Positions 12,880 through 21,824 of a stretch of 27,438 nt of DNA are shown here, one piece after another. Source of the DNA: a virus. A model generated the notes under the pieces. The model was not told where the DNA came from and searched no databases. It saw nothing but the letters and a program-made list of their open reading frames with translations. The stretch is from positions 1 to 27,438 of IMG/VR virus record IMGVR_UViG_3300025276_000173. One strand, written 5' to 3'. Position 1 is the first letter of the stretch. The number at the start of each line of letters is the position of its first letter. The position numbers and the translations under genes were made by a program.

Positions 12880-14045
12880 TGTTCCAAACAACAACAGCTA
12901 TAAGAAAACTTCACGCTTTAGAAAAACGTAAGAAAGTTATTCAAGGGGGTACTTCGGCTGGTAAGACTTTTGGAATACTCCCTATCTTAATAGATAGATG
13001 TATTAGAACTCCTATGCTAGAAACAAGTGTAGTGTCTGAGTCTATACCACATTTAAGAAGGGGATGTATTAGAGACTTCTTAAAGATAATGATTGCTACA
13101 AATAGGTTTAAAGATAGCCAATGGAATAGGTCATCTTTAACTTACACTTTTACAAATGGTTCTTATATAGAGTTCTTCTCAGTAGAACAACCAGATAAAT
13201 TAAGAGGTGCAAGAAGAAATGTATTGTATGTAAACGAAGCAAACAATGTTCCCTTTGAAGCATATACACAACTATCAATTAGAACTTCTGGAGATATATG
13301 GATTGACTTTAATCCAACAGCTAATTTTTGGGCGCATAAAGAAGTAGCAGGAAATGATGATGCAGACTTTATTACTTTAACCTATTTAGACAATGAAGCA
13401 TTACCAGAAACCATTGTAAAAGAAATAGAAGCTGCAAGAGATAAAGCAAAACATTCAACCTATTGGAGTAATTGGTGGCAAGTATATGGGCTTGGAAAGA
13501 TTGGTTCTTTAGATGGTGTGTGTATAACAGATTGGAAAGAGATAAACCAACTACCAGAAGAAGCAAGGCTACTATGTTATGGGATGGATTTTGGCTACCA
13601 AAATGATCCTAGCGTTTTAATAGGGTTATACAAATACAACGATGCATATATCTTCGATGAAGTATTCTATCAAAAGAAACTTCTGAACATAGACATCTCA
13701 AACCTATTGACTTCAAACAATATATCAGAAGTAATATATGCTGATTCAGCAGAACCTAAATCAATTGCAGAGCTAAAAACATACAGACACAAAATACTTC
13801 CTTGTACTAAAGGGAAGGATTCAATTGTGTATGGTATTAACCTAATCAATCAAAACAAAATCTTTGTAACAAGTAGAAGCAAGAACTTAATAAAAGAGTT
13901 GCAGTCTTATACTTGGATGAAAGATAGAGAAGGGAATACTATTAACAAACCTATTGATGCATTTAATCATTGTATTGATAGTTGTCGTTATGCAATTTCT
14001 TCACAGTTAAAGAATCCAAACGCTGGTAAATACTTTATTAGATAA
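12879..14045 (+). CDS. terL: Terminase large subunit (packaging ATPase-nuclease)
   Basis: This 388-residue terminase_3-like motor has Walker A GGTSAGKT (23-30), a Walker B-like VLYVNEAN (115-122; Asn in place of the usual Asp before Glu, as in related terminases) and a coupling motif near 141-149 (WIDFNPTAN). The C-terminal RNase H-like nuclease shows D237 (GMDFGY), D289 (YADSAEPK) and D367 in the final IDSCRYA block. It would translocate DNA into the prohead and cut it. It is complete at the usual length for the compact flavobacterial phage type, and the small gene downstream begins in its stop codon. Confidence 0.94.
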   Translation: MFQTTTAIRKLHALEKRKKVIQGGTSAGKTFGILPILIDRCIRTPMLETSVVSESIPHLRRGCIRDFLKIMIATNRFKDSQWNRSSLTYTFTNGSYIEFFSVEQPDKLRGARRNVLYVNEANNVPFEAYTQLSIRTSGDIWIDFNPTANFWAHKEVAGNDDADFITLTYLDNEALPETIVKEIEAARDKAKHSTYWSNWWQVYGLGKIGSLDGVCITDWKEINQLPEEARLLCYGMDFGYQNDPSVLIGLYKYNDAYIFDEVFYQKKLLNIDISNLLTSNNISEVIYADSAEPKSIAELKTYRHKILPCTKGKDSIVYGINLINQNKIFVTSRSKNLIKELQSYTWMKDREGNTINKPIDAFNHCIDSCRYAISSQLKNPNAGKYFIR

Positions 14046-14197
14046 TGGATAATCTGCAAATGATAGCAACAGTAGAATGTTTTATACATCACAAAACAGG
14101 AAAAGAAATACGCATTACTAAACCAAACAAACCTAATCATTATTTACTTCTAGTAAAAGCATTTGAAAATTGTAAGGGTTTTTTCATAAAAATTTAA
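14045..14197 (+). CDS. Small protein after terminase, unknown
   Basis: This 50-residue ORF starts by a one-base overlap with the TerL stop. It has a short beta-hairpin-like pattern (TVECFIHHKTGKEIRITKP) and a hydrophobic helix (HYLLLVKAFENC). No family is recognised. The coupling supports translation. Confidence 0.55.
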   Translation: MDNLQMIATVECFIHHKTGKEIRITKPNKPNHYLLLVKAFENCKGFFIKI

Positions 14198-14205
14198 CAT
14201 AAAAG

Positions 14206-14217
14206 TATTATATATAT
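14206..14217 (+). promoter_or_regulatory. TATTATATA element abutting the tail-assembly start
   Basis: TATTATATA at 14206-14214, then TAT and the ATG at 14218, with the invariant 12-base spacing. No TTTTT precedes it here; the flank is AACATAAAAG. Confidence 0.5.
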
Positions 14218-14871
14218 ATGAAGATAGAAATCAACGTTCCATCAAATCTAAATGAAATAACTTTAGGACAGTATCAAAGATATTTAAAGATAGCAGAAAG
14301 CAATCCAGAAGGTACTTTCTTGGATGCAAAAATGGTTGAGATATTCTGCGGAATACCTTTATCAGATAGCTATAAATTAAAGATGGCTAGTGTTGCTGCA
14401 ATTACTGATATTATAAATTCACTTTTAGAAGCTACACCAAAACACATTCAAAGGTTTACAATTAATGAAGTTGAATATGGCTTTATTCCAGACTTAGACG
14501 ATATGAGTTTAGGGGAATATATTGACTTGGATAACAATGCTAGTAAATGGGATCAAATGCACGTTGCCATGAATGTTTTATACAGACCAATTAAAACAAG
14601 TAAGCTAGGAAAATACAATATAGAACAATACGATGTGAACAATCCAGAGGCAATGAAAGAAATGCCATTGGGGGCAGCTATTGGTAGTCTTTTTTTTTTC
14701 TACAATTTAGGAATAGAGTTGTCGAATCATACGATTCTTTATTCCAGCAATCAAGTGGAGATGCAGAACATTCAAGAGCAGCTCAATTCGGAAGTAAATG
14801 GGGTTGGTATCAATCAATTTATGCACTCGCTAACGGATGTGTTGAACGATTTGAAGATATCACTAAATTAA
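14218..14871 (+). CDS. Tail assembly chaperone-like protein (short, zero-frame product)
   Basis: This 217-residue protein starts at the ATG next to the TATTATATA element. It is mixed alpha/beta with conserved-looking blocks LGQYQRYLKIAE, DLDDMSLGEYIDLD and HVAMNVLYRPI. At codons 158-161 the gene crosses a run of ten T (14690-14699). The zero frame then continues for about 56 codons (FFFYNLGIELSN... NGVGINQFMHSLTDVLNDLKISLN), while the -1 frame is also open and protein-like to 14954. This G/GT-like dual coding points to a tail assembly chaperone, although several genes lie between it and the tape measure, unlike lambda. The assignment is inference from architecture. Confidence 0.7.
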   Translation: MKIEINVPSNLNEITLGQYQRYLKIAESNPEGTFLDAKMVEIFCGIPLSDSYKLKMASVAAITDIINSLLEATPKHIQRFTINEVEYGFIPDLDDMSLGEYIDLDNNASKWDQMHVAMNVLYRPIKTSKLGKYNIEQYDVNNPEAMKEMPLGAAIGSLFFFYNLGIELSNHTILYSSNQVEMQNIQEQLNSEVNGVGINQFMHSLTDVLNDLKISLN

Positions 14872-14954
14872 ATGTACATCAATGTTTTACTTTTTTATCA
14901 TTCACAAAAGAGAAGGCAGAAATAGAGCAACAACAAATAAAAAATAAATTCTAA
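14688..14954 (+). CDS. -1 frame extension of the tail assembly chaperone-like protein (frameshift product)
   Basis: The -1 frame is open from 14688 to a TAA at 14952-14954 and has no ATG, GTG or TTG, so it can only be read by frameshifting from the upstream gene. The slip would give a product of about 245 residues. Its C-terminus (QFGSKWGWYQSIYALANG, then CVERFEDITKLNVHQCFTFLSF and a charged helix ending IKNKF) is protein-like and resembles GT-type extensions of flavobacterial phages. It stops in a TAATG overlap with the next gene, as a genuine coding end would. A sequencing indel in the T run is the main alternative. Confidence 0.7.
   Translation, partial: SFFFLQFRNRVVESYDSLFQQSSGDAEHSRAAQFGSKWGWYQSIYALANGCVERFEDITKLNVHQCFTFLSFTKEKAEIEQQQIKNKF
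14690..14699 (+). promoter_or_regulatory. T10 slippery sequence for -1 frameshifting
   Basis: Zero-frame codons CTT TTT TTT TTC contain the heptamer T-TTT-TTT, which fits the X-XXY-YYZ rule for -1 slippage. It is located exactly where the -1 frame opens: the last -1 stop, TAG, is at 14685-14687. I did not establish a downstream pseudoknot. Confidence 0.65.
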
Positions 14955-15409
14955 TGAAGGGATTTTATCAAGTAACAGAAACAATAAAGAATCAATTGTT
15001 ATCAGATGTAAATGTAAATACAGTTACAACTGGAGACATTACTCGCATTGATTTATCAAAGCAGACAATGTACCCTTTATCACATATCATTGTAAACAAT
15101 GTTAGTAATGATGACAATGTATTGCGTTTTAGTTTATCTGTTTTAGCAATGGATGTTGTAGATGTTTCAAAAGAAGAAGTGGTTGATATTTTTATAGGGA
15201 ACAACAACGAACAAGATATATTAAATACACAGTTAGCTGTATTAAATAAGTTGGTGCAAGTTTTAAGAGGTGGAACATTATACCAAGACTTGTATCAATT
15301 GGATGGTTCTCCAAACTTTGAACCATTTTATGATCGGTTTGAGAATGAGGTAGCTGGATGGGCGTTAACTTTAGATGTATTGATACCTAATGATATTGAT
15401 ATATGTTAA
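14954..15409 (+). CDS. Tail terminator/completion-like conserved phage protein
   Basis: This 151-residue protein begins in the TAATG of the frameshift ORF. It shows VNTVTTGDITRIDLSKQTMYPLSHIIVNN, a FSLSVLAMDVVD strand, NNEQDILNTQLAVLNKLVQVLRGG and FYDRFENEVAGWALTLDVLIPN. This pattern recurs in Bacteroidota tailed phages (recollection) and has the alpha/beta look of small tail-terminator or head-tail joining proteins. The last residues are DIDIC. It overlaps the next gene by 7 bases. The precise role is inferred from position and size. Confidence 0.7.
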   Translation: MKGFYQVTETIKNQLLSDVNVNTVTTGDITRIDLSKQTMYPLSHIIVNNVSNDDNVLRFSLSVLAMDVVDVSKEEVVDIFIGNNNEQDILNTQLAVLNKLVQVLRGGTLYQDLYQLDGSPNFEPFYDRFENEVAGWALTLDVLIPNDIDIC

Positions 15410-15930
15410 ATAATGTAGAAAAAGAGTTAAAGAATTTTGCGAAGTATGTAGTTACTAAATCAAGAATGAATCTTAAAACTTCAGATAAAAACAGCTCTGG
15501 AGAATTAGCTAAAAGTTTAGATTCAGATGTTAAGAAAAGTAAAAATAGTTTTCAATTAACTTTTATGATGGAAGAATATGGTGTCTTTCAAGATAAGGGT
15601 GTAAGGGGAAAAACATCAAGTACTAAAGCACCAGACAGCGATTTTAAGTTTGGTTCTGGTAGAGGAAAAAAAGGGGGTTTAACAAAGGGAATAAATAAGT
15701 GGGTTAAAAGAAAAAGGTTTCAATTTAGAGATAAAGAAACAGGAAAGTTTTTAAGTTATGATAGTACTGCTTTTTTAATTACAAGAAGTATTTATAATAA
15801 AGGTATTGCACCTAGTTTATTTTTTACCAAACCATTTGAGAAAGCGTTTAAGAATTTAGATAAAGATTTAATTAAAGCATACAAATTAGATGTAGAGCAG
15901 TTAATAAAAACAACAGTAAATAATAAATAA
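15403..15930 (+). CDS. Neck/tail-completion-type protein (gp10-like)
   Basis: This 175-residue basic protein has an N-terminal helix (NVEKELKNFAKYVVTKSRMNLK), a middle with EEYGVFQDKGVRG (about 57-69), and a Gly/Lys-rich loop (FKFGSGRGKKGGLTKGINKWV). An ITRSIYNKGIAPSLFFTKPFEKAF block follows. The Y-G-x-F-x-D-x-G-V motif followed by a basic helical region resembles HK97 gp10-like proteins that join head and tail. It overlaps both neighbours slightly. The function is inferred. Confidence 0.65.
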   Translation: MLNNVEKELKNFAKYVVTKSRMNLKTSDKNSSGELAKSLDSDVKKSKNSFQLTFMMEEYGVFQDKGVRGKTSSTKAPDSDFKFGSGRGKKGGLTKGINKWVKRKRFQFRDKETGKFLSYDSTAFLITRSIYNKGIAPSLFFTKPFEKAFKNLDKDLIKAYKLDVEQLIKTTVNNK

Positions 15931-17081
15931 TGGCAATAGAAGTAAGAAGTCCAAAATTTGAAAGTATAACTATCGCAAACGCATCTTATGGTATATTAAA
16001 TTTATACATTTGGGTTGGAGATAAAACAATTGTAACGAATCCTATATACACCTTAAGAAAGTCAGCAACTACACCAACTACTGGTAATCCAAGAGTAACG
16101 TTTGAAACGGCTGAACTAATAAGAGATTATTTAGATATTGAGTTTGATGGAAATTATAGTGGGCAAGGTGTATGGGTTAGAACTGATTTCGATGTTTATA
16201 ATTCTTCTAATGTATCTATTATTGATTATGATTATATAAGTATTGCTTTTGATGGTTACCAATATTTTGAAGAAAATTCTGTTTTCTCTAATTTAATGAT
16301 TACAAATAGAAAGTTATTTGTTTTAGAGGATAATACTTTTAGAGTACCAATAGATACATCATTAAATAATCCAACAGTTACTTTCGTAAAAGATAATGAA
16401 ATTGTAGGTACTACATCATTTACATCAAGTAATCAAAGTTCAGAACAAATAAAGTATGTTTCTATTTATGGAACTGATACTAACTGGGATTCATTTCAAG
16501 AAAGAGTTTTGGAAAGTGGTGGAACAGATTATGAATCAAACAAATGTTTAGAATCTTACTTTAACGATTACTCAATAGGAGCAGTAGATAAGATAATCAT
16601 ATCAACTACAAATGCTAACGTAAAAGATATAATAGTAAATGTAAGTGTTTTAGAAGGGTGTAAATATGAACCTAAAAAGGTAACGTTTGTAAACAAATTT
16701 GGTGCTTTGCAAGATATATATTTCTTTAAGAAGTCAGTAGAGAAAATGAATGTTAAGAAAGAATCTTATAAATCAAATATACTAAACCAATTTATAGGGT
16801 ATAATAAAAGTCAGCACGTTTACAGAGATTTCAATGTAGTAGGTAAAGAATCAGTTACTTTAAGTAGTGGTTTTTTAAGTGAAGAATACAACGAAGTATT
16901 TAAACAAATGATGCTATCTGAAAAGGTTTGGGTTACTAATATAACAGAAGATGGAGAGCAAGTGTTACCAATTAATGTTAAGACATCTAACATCACATAC
17001 AAGACATCTTTAAACGATAAGTTAGTAGAATATACATTTGACTTTGATAATTCATTTAATGTAATAAACGACATTCGATAG
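15930..17081 (+). CDS. Tail-associated structural protein, unknown role
   Basis: This 383-residue, beta-rich protein begins by a one-base overlap with the preceding stop. Residues 1-250 look like repeated beta strands with many Thr, Ser and Asn. The second half contains KKVTFVNKFGALQDIYFFKKS and ends in VEYTFDFDNSFNVINDIR. It lies between the tail-completion gene and the large 671-residue tail protein, both upstream of the tape measure, so a distal-tail or baseplate role is likely. I recognise the type from Bacteroidota phages but not a defined family. Confidence 0.75.
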   Translation: MAIEVRSPKFESITIANASYGILNLYIWVGDKTIVTNPIYTLRKSATTPTTGNPRVTFETAELIRDYLDIEFDGNYSGQGVWVRTDFDVYNSSNVSIIDYDYISIAFDGYQYFEENSVFSNLMITNRKLFVLEDNTFRVPIDTSLNNPTVTFVKDNEIVGTTSFTSSNQSSEQIKYVSIYGTDTNWDSFQERVLESGGTDYESNKCLESYFNDYSIGAVDKIIISTTNANVKDIIVNVSVLEGCKYEPKKVTFVNKFGALQDIYFFKKSVEKMNVKKESYKSNILNQFIGYNKSQHVYRDFNVVGKESVTLSSGFLSEEYNEVFKQMMLSEKVWVTNITEDGEQVLPINVKTSNITYKTSLNDKLVEYTFDFDNSFNVINDIR

Positions 17082-19097
17082 ATGCAGAAAATACAATTAT
17101 ACATAGAGGGAGAAAGGGTTGATATGTTTGATGATGAAAGCGTTGTTATTACTCAAACAATAAAGAACGTTAAAGATATTGGTAAAATATTTACTGACTT
17201 TACAAGAACGTTTAGTTTACCAGCGAGTAAAACAAATAACAAAATCTTCAAACACTATTATAATTTTGATATACAAAATGGATTTGATGCAAGGGTAAGA
17301 AAACCAGCAAACATAGAATTAAATACTTTACCTTTTACAGATGGTAGAGTTAAGCTGGAAGGAGTTGATTTAAAGGACAATAAACCACATACCTATAAGA
17401 TTACATTCTTTGGTAGTACAGTTACCTTAAAAGATACTTTAGGAGATGATACGCTATCTGCTTTATCAAGTTTAATTTCTTTAAATAAATCATACGATGC
17501 TGCAAGTATAAAAGATGCTTTACAAGATGACCCAACTACAAACGATATTATTGTACCATTAATTACACACACACAAAGATTAACATATAATAGCAATCCA
17601 TCAGATATAACTGCTGGTAATCTACATTATAAAAGTGGTCATATAAAAGGTGTTTTATATTCAGATTTAAAATATGCTATTAGATTACATTCTATTGTTG
17701 AAGCAATACAAACTAAATACGGATTAACATTTAGTGATGATTTTTTTGTAAATACCAATGCACCTTACTATAATTTGTTTATGTGGTTACACAGAAAAAA
17801 GGGAGCAGTTGAAAATTTAAGCGGATTAAATCAAGCAATTGTAAGTGGTTTTACAAACCAATCAGATGGATTAACATTATCACGAATAACAAGTAATTCT
17901 ACTTTAGAATTATTAGGTCAAAACATTAAATACTTTGAAAAACTTTTAGTTTTAGATGTTATAACAACTGCAAATTTTAGTGTATCTATTCAAAATAATG
18001 GTATTGAGATTTATAATAGTGGAGAAATAAACAGTAGTACTATAATAAATTTAAGTAGTTATGATTTCGGATATGCTGGAACTGTTATTTATATTGAAAG
18101 TGCAGATGTTATTGCTTTTTCAAAAATAGAATGGCAAATAGGTTACAGACCATCCGCATCTCAATTACTCACTAAAAATTATACAATTTTAGGTTATGGT
18201 TATAACCCTATATTTACTTTTGATATTACACAACAAATACCAAATATTAAAGTAATTGATTTTTTAAGTGGGTTATTTAAAATGTTTAACTTAACTGCTT
18301 TTGTTGACCAAATTACAAATGAAATTGTTGTAAAAGATTTAGATAGTTTTTATAGTAGTGGTTCTTCTTATGATATAACTAAATATGTAGATGTAAGTAA
18401 AAGTCAAGTAAATATTGCTTTACCATATAGAGAGATTAATTTTCAACACGAAGATACAGATACTTTTCTCTCTGCTTTTCATAAACAAAGATTTGGTAAA
18501 ACTTGGGGTAAATCTGAATTCACAAACGGAGAAAGATTAGATGGTAGCATCTATGACATTAAAACACCTTTTGCACAAATGAAGTACGAAAGGTTAATTG
18601 ATGGAAATGGTGGTTCAAATACTGATGTTCAATGGGGGTGGTCTGTTGATGATAATCAAGAATCTTATCTTGGTAAACCTTTATTGTTTTATCCTATAAG
18701 GCAAGTATTAACAACTCGTATTGCTTTTTTAAATTCTTCAACATCACAAGAAAATAATGGTATAGGAACTTATAATATACCATCAAATAGTGTTGCGTTA
18801 GCATCTTCAACAAGTTCTTATAATATGAATTTCTTTCAAGAGCAGAACGAATATTCTCCAACGGATACTGGTTTTACAAATACATTATTCCAAGCATATT
18901 ATAGTGATTATATAACAAGTGTCTTTAATCCTACAAACAGAATAACAAAAGTAAGTGCTTATCTACCTTTAAGAATTTTATTGAATTACACTTTAGCAGA
19001 TAGATTTGTAATAGGGGGGAATAGTTATAAGATAAATTCAATAAAAACTAATTTAAAAAATGGTAAATCTGATATAGAATTACTTAACGATTTATGA
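17082..19097 (+). CDS. Large tail/baseplate-like structural protein
   Basis: This 671-residue protein starts directly after the preceding stop. The N-terminal 130 residues (IQLYIEGERVDMFDDESVVITQTIKNVKDIGKIFTDFTRTFSLPASKTNNKIFKHYYNF) form a well-defined domain. A long beta-rich middle full of Thr, Ser and Asn follows. The C-terminus has LPLRILLNYTLADRFVIGGNSYKINSI, reminiscent of baseplate hub or late tail-domain folds. It is the largest tail protein apart from the tape measure, and with no obvious separate fibre gene it may contribute to host attachment. That role is inference. Confidence 0.75.
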   Translation: MQKIQLYIEGERVDMFDDESVVITQTIKNVKDIGKIFTDFTRTFSLPASKTNNKIFKHYYNFDIQNGFDARVRKPANIELNTLPFTDGRVKLEGVDLKDNKPHTYKITFFGSTVTLKDTLGDDTLSALSSLISLNKSYDAASIKDALQDDPTTNDIIVPLITHTQRLTYNSNPSDITAGNLHYKSGHIKGVLYSDLKYAIRLHSIVEAIQTKYGLTFSDDFFVNTNAPYYNLFMWLHRKKGAVENLSGLNQAIVSGFTNQSDGLTLSRITSNSTLELLGQNIKYFEKLLVLDVITTANFSVSIQNNGIEIYNSGEINSSTIINLSSYDFGYAGTVIYIESADVIAFSKIEWQIGYRPSASQLLTKNYTILGYGYNPIFTFDITQQIPNIKVIDFLSGLFKMFNLTAFVDQITNEIVVKDLDSFYSSGSSYDITKYVDVSKSQVNIALPYREINFQHEDTDTFLSAFHKQRFGKTWGKSEFTNGERLDGSIYDIKTPFAQMKYERLIDGNGGSNTDVQWGWSVDDNQESYLGKPLLFYPIRQVLTTRIAFLNSSTSQENNGIGTYNIPSNSVALASSTSSYNMNFFQEQNEYSPTDTGFTNTLFQAYYSDYITSVFNPTNRITKVSAYLPLRILLNYTLADRFVIGGNSYKINSIKTNLKNGKSDIELLNDL

Positions 19098-19237
19098 TAG
19101 AAAATATATTAGAATTATTAAAAAATACAGATTGCAAATCAGAGATAGTGCAATTAGCAAAAGGAAAAAATAAATTTCCAGAAAGTTTTAAAGAGGTATT
19201 TACAAGACAAAAACAAGATTTAGAATGGAAAAGATAA
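19094..19237 (+). CDS. Small protein before the tape measure, unknown
   Basis: This 47-residue, helical, basic ORF starts by ATGA overlap with the large tail gene and overlaps the tape measure start by 13 bases. Its position just ahead of the tape measure resembles small chaperone-like genes, but the sequence (NILELLKNTDCKSEIVQLAKGKNKF) is not diagnostic. Confidence 0.55.
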   Translation: MIENILELLKNTDCKSEIVQLAKGKNKFPESFKEVFTRQKQDLEWKR

Positions 19238-21036
19238 TTATTGATTTAGAAGCTAAAACAGACAAAGCTATAAAGGGGATTGATAAAGTTGCTGATAGTG
19301 TAAAAGACCTTAATAAATCTGTTACAGATAGTAATGATAAAACTCAAAAATCTTTAAGAGGTGTTGAGAGTGCTTCTAAATCAGCATCAAAAGGTATTAA
19401 GGCAATTGGTACAACTTTAAAAGCCATTGGTATTGGTTTAGTTATTTCTGCTCTTGGTACTTTAAAAGAGTTATTCTCACAGAATCAAAAAGTAGTAGAT
19501 ACATTTAATATTGTATTTGAAACTGCTGCTCAAATAGTAGGTCAAGTTGCAACTGCTTTTGTAGATACTTACAATGCTTTAACACAAACAACAGATCAGT
19601 TAGATGCTCTTGGTAAGGTTGCAAGTGGGATTTTAACAATAGTATTAAGCCCATTTCAACTTGCTTTTTATGGTATTGGTTTAGCTATTGATGAAGCCAT
19701 GTTAGCTTGGGAAAAATCATTTTTAGGAAATAATGATCCAGAAACAATAAAGGCTTTAAATCTATCCATATTAGAAACTAAAAATAACATTGTAGGAATT
19801 GCAGATGGAGTTTCACAAGCTGGTTCTGATATTGTAAATAATTTTTCAGAAGCAATATTAGAGGTTTCAGAAATTGGAAAAGTTGTTGTAAAAGAATTTG
19901 GGGAAGTCAGTATATCAGCAGCAAAAGAAGCTGCTAAAGCAAATGTTGAATTACAGAAGTCTGCTGAATTAGCAGCAGCAAGACAAGGTTTATTCTTTGA
20001 AAAATTTGATAGACAAGCAGAGAAATTAAGACAAATAAGAGATGATGAAACAAAATCTATTGAAGAACGTAAAGCAGCAAATGATGCATTACTAATTAAA
20101 ATAGATTCAGCAGAATCCGCAATGTTATCACAAGCACAAATGCAATTGGCTTTAGCAGATGCAAATTTAAAAAAGGATAAAGACAATATAGAGTTCCAAA
20201 CTGCAAGAATAGAAGCGTTAAGAGAATTGGCTGGTGTTGAAGCACAGATTGAAGGTATTAGGTCAGAACAGAAATCAAATGCTTTAGCTTTAGATAGAGA
20301 ATCTTTAGAATTAACTAATTCAAAAAAAGAAGCTGATGCAGAATTAAATGCTAATAAAAATCAATTTGAAGCGGAGCAAATACAAAACGAACTTGCAAGA
20401 TTAGAAAGACAAAAAGCATTAAATGAAGAAGAATCTAATTTAGAAAAAAAACGATTAGAAGATAAAAGAGATTTATATAAAAAAGGCACTATTGCATTTC
20501 AAGAAGCACAGAATGAACTAACTGCGTATGAACAAGCAAATGGACAAAAAAGAGTTACAATAGATAAACAGATTGCAAAGGAAAAAGAAAAGACTGTATT
20601 TGAATCTTTAGGAGCAATTGCTGGTTTATTAGGTAGCAACAGCAAATTTGGAAAAGCATTAGCGGTTACACAAGCAATAAGAGATACTTATACTGGAGCG
20701 AATAAGGCTCTTGCACAAGGTGGTATTTTTGGATTTATTGGTGCTGCTGGAATTATAGCATCTGGATTGGCAAACGTTAAACAGATCACTGCATCAAAAG
20801 AACCAGCAGCACCATCATTTGCAACTGGCGGTGGCGGTGGTGGAGCTGTTTCTACTCCTACTGCACCATCATTACCTCCAGCATTTAATGTTGTTGGAGC
20901 AAGTGAAACGAATCAATTAGCAGAAGCAATTGGAGGTCAATCACAACAACCAGTAAAAGCATTTGTAGTATCTAATGATGTTACAACTGCTCAACAAATG
21001 GATAGGAATATTGTGAAGGGTGCTTCGATAGGATAA
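19225..21036 (+). CDS. Tail tape measure protein
   Basis: This 603-residue protein has tape-measure architecture. A helical N-terminus with Lys/Asp/Ser repeats is followed by hydrophobic, membrane-like helices (about 57-80, 133-156). A long coiled-coil rich in Glu, Ala, Lys and Gln spans about 230-480, and a second hydrophobic Gly/Ala segment lies near 505-528 (GGIFGFIGAAGIIASGLA). A Gly-rich linker and a Pro-rich tail close it. By the usual rule for siphophages (about 1.5 angstrom of tail per residue) the tail would be roughly 90 nm. No sheath gene is visible, consistent with a non-contractile tail. Its late position in the tail block is followed by the capsid genes. Confidence 0.85.
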   Translation: MEKIIIDLEAKTDKAIKGIDKVADSVKDLNKSVTDSNDKTQKSLRGVESASKSASKGIKAIGTTLKAIGIGLVISALGTLKELFSQNQKVVDTFNIVFETAAQIVGQVATAFVDTYNALTQTTDQLDALGKVASGILTIVLSPFQLAFYGIGLAIDEAMLAWEKSFLGNNDPETIKALNLSILETKNNIVGIADGVSQAGSDIVNNFSEAILEVSEIGKVVVKEFGEVSISAAKEAAKANVELQKSAELAAARQGLFFEKFDRQAEKLRQIRDDETKSIEERKAANDALLIKIDSAESAMLSQAQMQLALADANLKKDKDNIEFQTARIEALRELAGVEAQIEGIRSEQKSNALALDRESLELTNSKKEADAELNANKNQFEAEQIQNELARLERQKALNEEESNLEKKRLEDKRDLYKKGTIAFQEAQNELTAYEQANGQKRVTIDKQIAKEKEKTVFESLGAIAGLLGSNSKFGKALAVTQAIRDTYTGANKALAQGGIFGFIGAAGIIASGLANVKQITASKEPAAPSFATGGGGGGAVSTPTAPSLPPAFNVVGASETNQLAEAIGGQSQQPVKAFVVSNDVTTAQQMDRNIVKGASIG

Positions 21037-21072
21037 AAAAGTAGTTGAAAATATAAAAAACAATAAAAAAAA

Positions 21073-21084
21073 TATTATATAAGT
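21073..21084 (+). promoter_or_regulatory. TATTATATA element before the capsid protease
   Basis: TATTATATA at 21073-21081, AGT, then the ATG at 21085. TTGAAAATA lies 19 bases upstream of the motif, the same arrangement as at the 21825 copy, and could be an upstream recognition element. Confidence 0.55.
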
Positions 21085-21660
21085 ATGAAAATGATAGAAC
21101 TTATTTTAGATGATGATGAAGCAATTGGAGTTGAAGCAATTAGCGTTGTAGAAAATCCTGCTATTGAATCAGATTTTATAGCACTTAATAATCAAGAGAT
21201 AAAACTTGCTGAAATAAGCAAAGAAAAAAGGTTGTTAATGGGTGCTTTATTAATCCCAAATAAACCAATTTACAGAAGAAACGGAGAAGATGAATACTAT
21301 GTATTCTTTTCTGCTGATACTGTCTTGAAGGCTTCACAAATGTATTTACAGAATGGCAATCAATCTAATTCTACTTTAGAACATGATGCACAATTAAAAG
21401 ATTTAACACTTGTTGAGAGCTGGATTGTAGAAGATAAAGAAAAAGACAAGTCAGCATTATATGGTTTAGATGTAGAAGTTGGCACTTGGATCGGATCTGT
21501 TAAGGTTGAGAATGATGAGATATGGAATGATTATGTAAAGACTGGAAAAGTAAAAGGTTTTTCAATAGAGGGATATTTTGCAGATAAGTTAGAAACACCT
21601 AATGAAGAATTGAAAGAAGATTTATCAGTAATAGAAGAACTTAAAAAACTATTATCATAA
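21085..21660 (+). CDS. Prohead maturation serine protease (XkdF-like)
   Basis: This 191-residue protein resembles the XkdF/prohead-protease type. It has an N-terminal EAISVVENPAIESDF entry sequence, IPNKPIYRRNGEDEYYVFFSADT, the catalytic His in TLEHDAQ (H100), and GFSIEGYF with the nucleophile S160. It should cleave scaffold and capsid proteins during head maturation. It starts 12 bases after a TATTATATA motif and heads the capsid group (protease, small Cys protein, coiled-coil protein, scaffold candidate, capsid). The tail after 170 is acidic and Leu-rich. Confidence 0.85.
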   Translation: MKMIELILDDDEAIGVEAISVVENPAIESDFIALNNQEIKLAEISKEKRLLMGALLIPNKPIYRRNGEDEYYVFFSADTVLKASQMYLQNGNQSNSTLEHDAQLKDLTLVESWIVEDKEKDKSALYGLDVEVGTWIGSVKVENDEIWNDYVKTGKVKGFSIEGYFADKLETPNEELKEDLSVIEELKKLLS

Positions 21661-21788
21661 TGAGGGCAGTTTATTGTAAGTGTAAAAATACGTATTCAAT
21701 ACAGTGCAATAATAATACTGATAAAAATTGCAAAACTCCAGAATATTGGAAGCAAGGAATAGGCAGTATTCACAAGGCAGAAGAATAA
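21660..21788 (+). CDS. Small Cys-rich protein, unknown
   Basis: This 42-residue ORF starts by a one-base overlap with the protease stop. Cysteines at 6, 8, 16 and 24 (YCKCKNT, QCNNN, NCKTP) are arranged like a small zinc-ribbon. Translational coupling suggests that it is made, but the role is unknown. It ends 48 bases before the next start, separated by the TATTATATA element. Confidence 0.6.
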   Translation: MRAVYCKCKNTYSIQCNNNTDKNCKTPEYWKQGIGSIHKAEE

Positions 21789-21824
21789 ATTTCAATTTGA
21801 AAATACAAAATAGTAATTAAATTT

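Noticed and set aside
19668-20186. Minus-strand 172-aa ORF inside the tape measure gene
   Set aside because: The antisense of an Ala/Glu/Lys-rich coiled coil often stays open; the plus-strand protein is clearly real.
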